DNA from: JAKACA01 sp050744865 | GTDB taxonomy: Bacteria > Actinomycetota > Acidimicrobiia > Acidimicrobiales > Bog-793 | Direction of reading: 5' to 3' | Length of the DNA: 64,000 bases | Assembly (NCBI GenBank): GCA_050744865.1 | Contig: JBOGHW010000073.1 | Span: forward strand, 1 to 64,000 | In this document: piece by piece, positions 58,298-64,000 of the stretch | How the letters are laid out: each line of letters starts with the position of its first letter | Numbering within the stretch: the first letter of the stretch is position 1 | Translations under genes and position numbers: made by a program | The notes under the pieces: generated by a model | Database searches by the model: none | What the model was told of the DNA's origin: nothing | What the model saw: the letters and a program-made list of their open reading frames with translations, nothing else

Positions 58298-58846
58298 ATG
58301 GCCAACCCTGGAGAATCGATCATCGAGGCGTTTGACTACGTCACGGAGCGCCTCAACGGCCGTCTCGAAGGCCTGGGCGACGAGGAGTACCTCTGGGAGC
58401 CTGTCAGCGGTTGCTGGTCACTCCGGCAGCACGCTGACGGCCGTTGGCTCCTCGACGGTGACGGCGGTGGACCGCCACCCCCGGATCCAGTGCCCTTCAC
58501 CACGATCGCCTGGCGCATAGGGCACATCGGCGGGCTCGTACTCGGCGGCTTCGCCAAAGCCGCCTTCGGTGGAGGCGAGCCTGCGCCTGACTCATGGGAC
58601 TTTCCTGTCGCCGCTGCCGGCGTCAAGGAGTTCCTCGGCAGCCACTACGCCGCCTGGCGCGCTGGCATGGCGAGCTTGGACGGCGCCGGCTGGGAGGCAA
58701 AGCTCGGTCCCACGTTCGGGCCGTACGGTGAGAGCACCAGATATGACTTGGCCCTGCACGTCTTCGACGAAGTCGTCCACCACGCCGCCGAAGTCGGCGT
58801 GGTGCGCGATCTCTACGTTCAGCGTTCAGAACTCGGTCGCTCGTGA
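58298..58846 (+). CDS. DinB-like four-helix protein
   Basis: A 182-residue helical protein of the DinB/YfiT superfamily. IIEAFDYVTERLNGRLEGLG begins helix 1; the His residues likely to form the metal site are in AWRIGHIGG and DEVVHHAAEVG. Members act as thiol-dependent or hydrolytic enzymes on small metabolites, including mycothiol-linked reactions in actinobacteria. Function is unknown here. The ATG at 58298 is the first matching the domain. Confidence 0.8.
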   Translation: MANPGESIIEAFDYVTERLNGRLEGLGDEEYLWEPVSGCWSLRQHADGRWLLDGDGGGPPPPDPVPFTTIAWRIGHIGGLVLGGFAKAAFGGGEPAPDSWDFPVAAAGVKEFLGSHYAAWRAGMASLDGAGWEAKLGPTFGPYGESTRYDLALHVFDEVVHHAAEVGVVRDLYVQRSELGRS

Positions 58847-58862
58847 TGGGCGGAGCCGGAAG

Positions 58863-60578
58863 TCAGCCGGCTTTCGTGACGCCTTGGGGTGGGCGGGAGG
58901 TTCCCGTGTAGGGGCGGTTCATCGGCCCGATCGCGTCGAGATCGACTTCGACGAGGTAGGGCCGACCGGTCGCCAGGGCCGCCCGCACCGCCTTGCCGAA
59001 CGACTCGGTCGTGGCCACGCGCTCTGCTTCGACGCCGAGAGACTTGGCGAGGCCGACGAAGTCTGGGCGGTCAAGCTCGACGCCGATGCGCCCGGAGACT
59101 TCTCCGTATTGCTTGTCCTGGATGTTGCGCAGGATGCCGTAGCCGCCGTCGGCGAAGACGAGCACTAAGACAGGAAGCTGCTCGGCCGCCAGCGTTGCCA
59201 GCTCCGTGACAGCCAGCATCACTCCGCCGTCCCCGACCATGAGAACGACGCTGTCAGGACGGCTCACACCCGGATCACCGGCCACGCATGCCGCTCCGGC
59301 CCCGACGGCGTGCGGGAGCCCGAGGCCGATGGCGAAGCCGTTCGGCATGATGCTCGTCCGCGGGCGGCGGACGGGCAGCAGGCGGTTGCCCCACGTGTAG
59401 GCGGGGATGGTGGCGTCCTTGACGATCACGGTGCCCGGGCCGGCGGCACCCGAGAGCTCGTCCAGAAGGCCTTCCTGGGCTCCGATGACATGCCGGAGCC
59501 GGGAACGAGCAGATTCCCGCGCCGAGGCGACGGCGCCGCGCCAGCCCTCTGCTGAACCTGGCAGATGACCGTCAAGAGCTGTCAGGAGCGCCGACACCAC
59601 TTCCTTGGCATCCCCCGCGACCGCCACCGTGGGCTGGTAGTTACGGCTCGGTCGGCCTGGCTCGACGTCGATTATGGCGACGCTCGCAGGCACCGGCATC
59701 TTCCAGTTCTCCGTGTTCGGCCCTTGGAAACGAGTACCGATCGCCAACAGCAGGTCCGCCTCTCCGAGCAGGTCGCGGACTCCGGCATCCCACGAGAGGT
59801 TGCCGAGGCAGAGGGGGTCTGCCTCGTCGAGCACTCCGCGCCCGTTAGGGCTGGTGATGAGGCCGGCGCCGAGCAGGTTGCAAAGGGCCGCAACCTCGGA
59901 CTCGGCGCCCGACGAGACGACGCCGCCCCCGGCCAAGACCAGCGGCCGCCGGCTCTCGCCCACCAGTGTGAGCAAGCTCTGCAGCTTGGCGGCGTCCGGT
60001 GCAGGCGGGCGTGCGGGCGCCAGCAGACGTGCAATCTCTCCTGGTTGGAGCGGCTCGGCGGCGGCATACTGCAGATCGATCGGCAACTCGACCGAGACGG
60101 GGCCTTTCGGTGGCGCCAGCGCCTCGGCGACGGCTCCGGCCACGATGCGGGCGATGTCACCGGGATCGGCTGCCCGTCGCACGGTCTTGGAGAGCGACCC
60201 GAGCATGGCCGGCTGGTCGGGCACCTCGTGAAGCAATCCACGCTTCTGGTCCAGGAACCTCGTCTCGACTTGTCCAGTCAGATGGAGGATGGGCGACCCG
60301 CTCACGAAGCCCTCGAGCAGTCCCCCCATGGCGTTGGCCGCTCCCGGCCCCGTCGAGGTGACGAACACGCCCAGCTTCCCGGTGGCGCGGGCGTACCCGT
60401 CGGCCGCGCCGGCCGCACCCTGCTCATGCCGCACCGTGATCGCCCTTATGCCGCCGCGACGCCGTAGCGAGTCGTAGATCGGCAGGTTGTGCACGCTCGG
60501 GATGCCGAAGACGACCTCTACGCCCGCCTCGAGAAGAACGTCGACGACTGCGTCGCCGCCGGTGTGCTGGTCCGTCAA
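58863..60578 (-). CDS. Thiamine-diphosphate-dependent enzyme (acetolactate synthase-like)
   Basis: A 571-residue ThDP enzyme. The catalytic Glu is in VRHEQGAAGAADGYARATG, the ThDP/Mg motif is VVLMVGDGGVMLAVTELATL with ADGGYGILRN at its end. The central domain lacks a clear FAD motif, which is uncertain. It may be a synthase, decarboxylase or carboligase; benzoylformate- or sulfopyruvate-type enzymes are equally possible. The TTG at 60578 has AGGAGG 7 nt before it. The frame continues upstream to 60677 without support. Confidence 0.88.
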   Translation of the reverse strand: MTDQHTGGDAVVDVLLEAGVEVVFGIPSVHNLPIYDSLRRRGGIRAITVRHEQGAAGAADGYARATGKLGVFVTSTGPGAANAMGGLLEGFVSGSPILHLTGQVETRFLDQKRGLLHEVPDQPAMLGSLSKTVRRAADPGDIARIVAGAVAEALAPPKGPVSVELPIDLQYAAAEPLQPGEIARLLAPARPPAPDAAKLQSLLTLVGESRRPLVLAGGGVVSSGAESEVAALCNLLGAGLITSPNGRGVLDEADPLCLGNLSWDAGVRDLLGEADLLLAIGTRFQGPNTENWKMPVPASVAIIDVEPGRPSRNYQPTVAVAGDAKEVVSALLTALDGHLPGSAEGWRGAVASARESARSRLRHVIGAQEGLLDELSGAAGPGTVIVKDATIPAYTWGNRLLPVRRPRTSIMPNGFAIGLGLPHAVGAGAACVAGDPGVSRPDSVVLMVGDGGVMLAVTELATLAAEQLPVLVLVFADGGYGILRNIQDKQYGEVSGRIGVELDRPDFVGLAKSLGVEAERVATTESFGKAVRAALATGRPYLVEVDLDAIGPMNRPYTGTSRPPQGVTKAG

Positions 60579-60663
60579 AGCTGATGCCTCCTGGTGTCGG
60601 CCGCAAGGGTAGCGACAACAAGGCCGTCGGGCACCATCCCCCAGGAGTGATACACCCCCCGCG

Positions 60664-60669
60664 TATCGT
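60664..60669 (+). promoter_or_regulatory. Leaderless -10 of the YhaO-like gene
   Basis: TATCGT, 6 nt, then the ATG at 60676. No SD sequence is seen. Confidence 0.6.
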
Positions 60670-60675
60670 GCTGGC

Positions 60676-62025
60676 ATGGCTGAGGGCAGGTCGACGACGG
60701 GATTCTGCTTCGTTCACGCAGCAGATCTGCACCTCGACACTCCGTTCAAGGGTGTCGGTCAGACAAACGCGTCCGTGGCCGAGACCTTGCGGGAGGCCTC
60801 GCTGTTGGCCTTCTCGGATCTGGTGTCGCTCTGTATCGACCGCAGGGCCGAGTTCCTCTTGCTGAGTGGCGACATCTACGATGGCGCCGAGCGAGGGATC
60901 CGTGCCCAGCTACACTTCCGGGAAGGTCTCCTCAAGCTGTCACGGGCTGGCATCGCCACTTTCGTTGTCCACGGCAACCACGATCCTCTCGACGGTGGCT
61001 GGTCGGCCATATCAGAGTGGCCACCCCTCGTCTCGGTGTTCGGGTCGAGTGCCGTCGAGGCGGTCCCTGTGTTGCGAGCCGGCGAGCAGATCGCCATCGT
61101 GCAGGGCATCTCGTACGGGCGGCGAGACGTCACCGAGAACCTGGCGCTGCGTTTCGAACGCCTCGACGGGCCTGGCCTGAAGATCGGCGTCCTGCACTGC
61201 AACGTGACGGGAGTCTCGGTTGCCCACGACAACTACAGCCCATGCAGCCTTGACGACCTCCAGGGCATCGGCCTCGATTACTGGGCGCTCGGCCACATTC
61301 ACGCTCGTGTGGTGATGAGCGGGCGCCCTTGTGGCGAAGAGCCCTGGGTGGTCTACCCGGGCAACCTGCAGGGGAGAAGCACCAAGGAGAGCGAGCGGGG
61401 CGCCAAGGGAGCCGTCGTGGTGTCGGTCGAAGAAGGTCGCGTGGCCGCTGTCGAGTTCGTGGCCTGCGATCGGGTGCGCTTCGGAGAAGAGCTCTTGGAC
61501 GGGACCGCGATCGCCTCCTTGGAGGACCTGCGCGAAGAGCTGGTCGAGGCCGGCCGGCTCCAGCTTGCAGGCGCCGAAGGGCGCTCGGTCATCCTGCGGG
61601 CAAGGCTCACGGGCGCCTGCCCGATCCATCACCGCCTGCGCCCAGGCGTGCTGCAAGACGTCCTGACATCGCTTCGTGACGATTTCGTCGCCTCAGAGCC
61701 CTGGCTCTGGTGGTCCGCTCTGGACGACTGCACCGTGCCGGTCCTCGACCTCGACGAGGTCCGGCGAGGCTCCGACTTCGCGGCTGACCTCGTCACGATC
61801 GCCGAAGCGGTTGCCAGCGGGAACGTGCAGCTCAGCCCCGGCGGAGTGACGACTCGACCCTGGCAGGAAGCGGTCAGCAGCGACTTTGTCGACGCCCTTG
61901 TCGCCTCTCTGCCACGATCTCTGCGCCAACGTGCCCGCGGTCTCGCCTGCCACGACATATTGGGCGCCGGTCTCAACATCGCGCTGAACGAGATCGGCAC
62001 CAGTGAGCCGGCTGGTGCACGATGA
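60676..62025 (+). CDS. SbcD/YhaO-like metallophosphoesterase
   Basis: A 449-residue calcineurin-like phosphoesterase. Motif I DLHLD, motif II LSGDIYDGAERG, motif III VVHGNHDPLDGG and GHIH in WALGHIHARVV are intact. Together with its partner it should form a SbcCD/Mre11-Rad50-type nuclease complex, of the YhaO-YhaN subgroup. The C-terminal 180 residues are the capping and partner-binding region. The ATG overlaps the next gene at its stop. Confidence 0.92.
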   Translation: MAEGRSTTGFCFVHAADLHLDTPFKGVGQTNASVAETLREASLLAFSDLVSLCIDRRAEFLLLSGDIYDGAERGIRAQLHFREGLLKLSRAGIATFVVHGNHDPLDGGWSAISEWPPLVSVFGSSAVEAVPVLRAGEQIAIVQGISYGRRDVTENLALRFERLDGPGLKIGVLHCNVTGVSVAHDNYSPCSLDDLQGIGLDYWALGHIHARVVMSGRPCGEEPWVVYPGNLQGRSTKESERGAKGAVVVSVEEGRVAAVEFVACDRVRFGEELLDGTAIASLEDLREELVEAGRLQLAGAEGRSVILRARLTGACPIHHRLRPGVLQDVLTSLRDDFVASEPWLWWSALDDCTVPVLDLDEVRRGSDFAADLVTIAEAVASGNVQLSPGGVTTRPWQEAVSSDFVDALVASLPRSLRQRARGLACHDILGAGLNIALNEIGTSEPAGAR

Positions 62026-64000
62026 GGATCTCGAGTTTTCACATCGACGGCTTCGGGGCGCTGAGCGACATCGGTTACGACGACCTGGCACCTGGCCTCG
62101 TGGTGGCACTCGGTCCGAACGAGGCAGGCAAGTCCACCCTCTTCGACTTCCTGGCTGGCGTCCTGTTCGGCTTCCCGGCTCGGCGGCTGGACGCCAGGTT
62201 CCGGCCACCGTCTCGAGGCGGCCGCCACGGTGGCCGGGTCGGCTTTGTCGACGACGCAGAAGGACGGTGGGCCATCGAGCGCTACGCCGGCCCGGGCAAG
62301 ACCCTCAAAGTGCGAACGCCGAATGGCGAGCTGGGCGACGCCACCACGCTCCGGCGTGCCCTCGCAGGCGCCAGTGCCGGCCTGTTCAGGGCAGTGTTCG
62401 CCGTGGGCTTGGACGAGCTCGGGGGACTGGAGAGCTTGAGCGACGACGAAGTGCGCGAGCTCCTGTTCACAGCCAGCCTCCTCGGGCAGCGCAGCTCTGC
62501 CTCCATCGCCATGCGAGACCTTGGCGACCAGTGCAGCTTGCTGGCCCGCCCTCGGCGCAACGACGCCCGAGCCAATCGTCTGGCCGGCGAGATGGAGACG
62601 GTCCGTACCGAGCTCGTGGCTGCTCGGCGACAGGCGGCAAGCTACGGCTCGCTGCGGCGCGAGGTGGCCGACCTGAAGACGGGAGCCGACCTGGCGCACT
62701 CAGCACTGCGCCAGGCGCGGAGTCGTGACCGAGAGCTGCACCTCCTGTTGCGAGCATGGCCGATCCACTCAAGGCACGAGTCGCTGGCTCACGCTCTCGA
62801 CTCGCTCGGCGGGGGCGAGCTCGATGAGGCACTGCTGGGTCAAGGCGACGGCATCCGGGCTCTGGCCGCCGCCAAGTCTGGCCATGACGAGCGGCTGGCG
62901 AGGCTCGGCGGGCTGACGCAGGAGAGCGGGCGGCAAAAAGGCGCTGTGAGTTCGGGACTGGCCCGTCTCGGCGAGGGATGGACAGACGAGCGGGCCAGGG
63001 CTTCGGTCGACCCTGGCGTACTGGCCGACCACGTGCGGACGTGCCGGCAGGAGATGACGCTTCTGGCCACTGAGGTCGCTTCCTGCGAAGCGCTGCTGGT
63101 GGATGCCGAAGAGGCGCTCGCCGCTGCCTCCGAGGAGGCACAGGCTCTGGCCTCCCGCCTGCCGGGTGGAGACAGGCCGCCACAGCGCAGCCTCATCGAG
63201 CAAGAGCTGGACCTGGTCGACGAGCTGCACGATCGTTACTGCGAGCTGGAACGGCTGGACTCCGAGCTGGCAGCCGGCGAGCGCGGCAGCGCCGCCTCGA
63301 GCCCAGGTGCTGCAGGCCGCAACAGCTCGCTCTCGACTGCGGCTCACTTGCTGGTTGTTGCTGTTGCCGTCGCAGGGCTCTGTGGGCTGGCGCTCGCCGT
63401 GCGCTCAGTTCCCGTGGCACTGGCGGCTGGCGCGCTTGCCCTCGGCCTAGCCGCGGCCGGCCTGCTACTCGGACGGCAGGGAGGCCCTGGAACGCAGGGA
63501 TGGCTCGGACCCCAGGCGCGGGAGGCGCCCCAGGGACGGCGGGCGCCGCAGGCGGGTCCCGCGGAAGCGACTGCTCTCGCCGAGCAATCGGGTGACATGT
63601 CCTCGAGCAAGGCTGCCCTCGCCGAGCGGGAGCGCTCCAGGATGCACGAGCTGGCAGGTGGGCTCGGCCTGCCGATCCCTCTCTCGCGGGTGGACATCGA
63701 GCGCTGTGCGGCCCGGCTGCAGCGTCGACTCGACGAGCGTCGCCATCTCGACAACAGCGCCGCCGCGGTCGCCCTGGCTGCTCGCAAGGCGGAGACCGCT
63801 CAGGCCGCCCACTCCCGGCGCCTGCGGGATCTCGAGTCGAAGCGCCAGGATTTCGCTCGCTGGCGGAGCCGTCACGGCTTGGGGGCGTTCGGCGAGCCGG
63901 ACGAGGCCCTGGACGCCATCGCTGTGCTCGTCGATGTGCGCGCCCGGCTGCAGGAAGTGGCTCGCCTCGAGGGCGTCCGGGAGACCACGGAAGAAGAAGT
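62022..64000 (+). CDS. SbcC/YhaN-like AAA ATPase with transmembrane segments (3' end missing)
   Basis: 659 codons are visible and the gene continues beyond the window. The N-terminus has ISSFHIDGFGALSDIGYDDL, and Walker A is LGPNEAGKSTLFDFLAG. A long coiled-coil follows. Two close hydrophobic helices lie at about residues 440-484 (HLLVVAVAVAGLCGLALAV and VALAAGALALGLAAAGLLLG), as in YhaN. The Walker B and C-terminal coiled coil are outside. The ATG forms an ATGA overlap with the phosphoesterase. Only the reading frame and the motif were used because no stop is present. Confidence 0.9.
   Translation, partial: MRISSFHIDGFGALSDIGYDDLAPGLVVALGPNEAGKSTLFDFLAGVLFGFPARRLDARFRPPSRGGRHGGRVGFVDDAEGRWAIERYAGPGKTLKVRTPNGELGDATTLRRALAGASAGLFRAVFAVGLDELGGLESLSDDEVRELLFTASLLGQRSSASIAMRDLGDQCSLLARPRRNDARANRLAGEMETVRTELVAARRQAASYGSLRREVADLKTGADLAHSALRQARSRDRELHLLLRAWPIHSRHESLAHALDSLGGGELDEALLGQGDGIRALAAAKSGHDERLARLGGLTQESGRQKGAVSSGLARLGEGWTDERARASVDPGVLADHVRTCRQEMTLLATEVASCEALLVDAEEALAAASEEAQALASRLPGGDRPPQRSLIEQELDLVDELHDRYCELERLDSELAAGERGSAASSPGAAGRNSSLSTAAHLLVVAVAVAGLCGLALAVRSVPVALAAGALALGLAAAGLLLGRQGGPGTQGWLGPQAREAPQGRRAPQAGPAEATALAEQSGDMSSSKAALAERERSRMHELAGGLGLPIPLSRVDIERCAARLQRRLDERRHLDNSAAAVALAARKAETAQAAHSRRLRDLESKRQDFARWRSRHGLGAFGEPDEALDAIAVLVDVRARLQEVARLEGVRETTEEE

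Overview
GC-rich chromosomal DNA from what is most likely a free-living actinobacterium, probably of the Acidimicrobiia type. The evidence is a 13E12/DUF222 HNH gene carrying a Gram-positive LexA box, an actinobacterial-type Mrp without CxxC, an L-lysine 6-aminotransferase of the actinobacterial kind, many GTG/TTG starts and a recurring leaderless promoter form (TANNNT, exactly 6 nt, start codon). The genus cannot be fixed from the sequence. Coding density is high, most genes are in ATGA/GTGA-coupled operons, and no IS element, prophage, CRISPR array or rRNA is visible.

Layout. 0-3.2 kb: Fe-S module (Mrp diverging from a SufR-like regulator and a cysteine desulfurase). 3.2-4.0 kb: an SDR. 4.0-10.8 kb: one minus-strand operon for System I cytochrome c maturation, ccmABCDEFGH plus a CcmI-like protein, including a 52-codon ccmD. 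10.8-14.5 kb: GDP-mannose dehydratase, enoyl-CoA hydratase, a glycosyltransferase and a TetR regulator. 14.5-18.1 kb: a heterodimeric ABC exporter with one intact and one fully degenerate ATPase site. 18.2-21.4 kb: a secreted three-repeat protein, an acyl-CoA dehydrogenase and a cold-shock protein. 21.7-25.7 kb: divergent cysS and valS. 25.7-26.0 kb: a G-rich, palindromic intergenic region. 26.0-30.8 kb: a branched-chain amino-acid-type ABC importer with a fused LivH-LivM permease.

30.8-33.1 kb: an apparently shortened membrane protein, a doubtful small ORF and an aldehyde dehydrogenase. 33.2-42.6 kb: a minus-strand cell-surface polysaccharide block with a SpoIID-like protein, four glycosyltransferase or glycosyltransferase-like genes, a methyltransferase, and a Wzm/Wzt-type ABC exporter. 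42.5-45.1 kb: clpP, tRNA-Leu(UAG) and a frameshifted 13E12 HNH gene whose start codon lies inside a perfect SOS box. 45.2-50.4 kb: an MBL-rhodanese protein, an NAD-binding protein, 45-bp tandem repeats, a TRIC/UPF0126 channel, a nitroreductase and a family VIII esterase. 50.4-52.6 kb: a lipoprotein with an alpha/beta-hydrolase fold that has lost its catalytic Ser and His, divergent from an MFE-2-like SDR. 52.6-58.1 kb: hopanoid genes (HpnA-like, HpnO-like) divergent from a lysine catabolic pair (Lat plus semialdehyde dehydrogenase). 58.3-64 kb: a DinB-like protein, a ThDP enzyme and a YhaO/YhaN (SbcDC-like) pair that runs off the right edge.

The most unusual items are the ABC exporter with complementary loss of motifs, the pseudohydrolase lipoprotein, the repeated leaderless promoter architecture (including a mirror-image divergent pair at 12.68-12.71 kb), the SOS-boxed frameshifted HNH gene beside a tRNA, and the nested palindrome after valS. 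No wholly new multi-gene system could be demonstrated.
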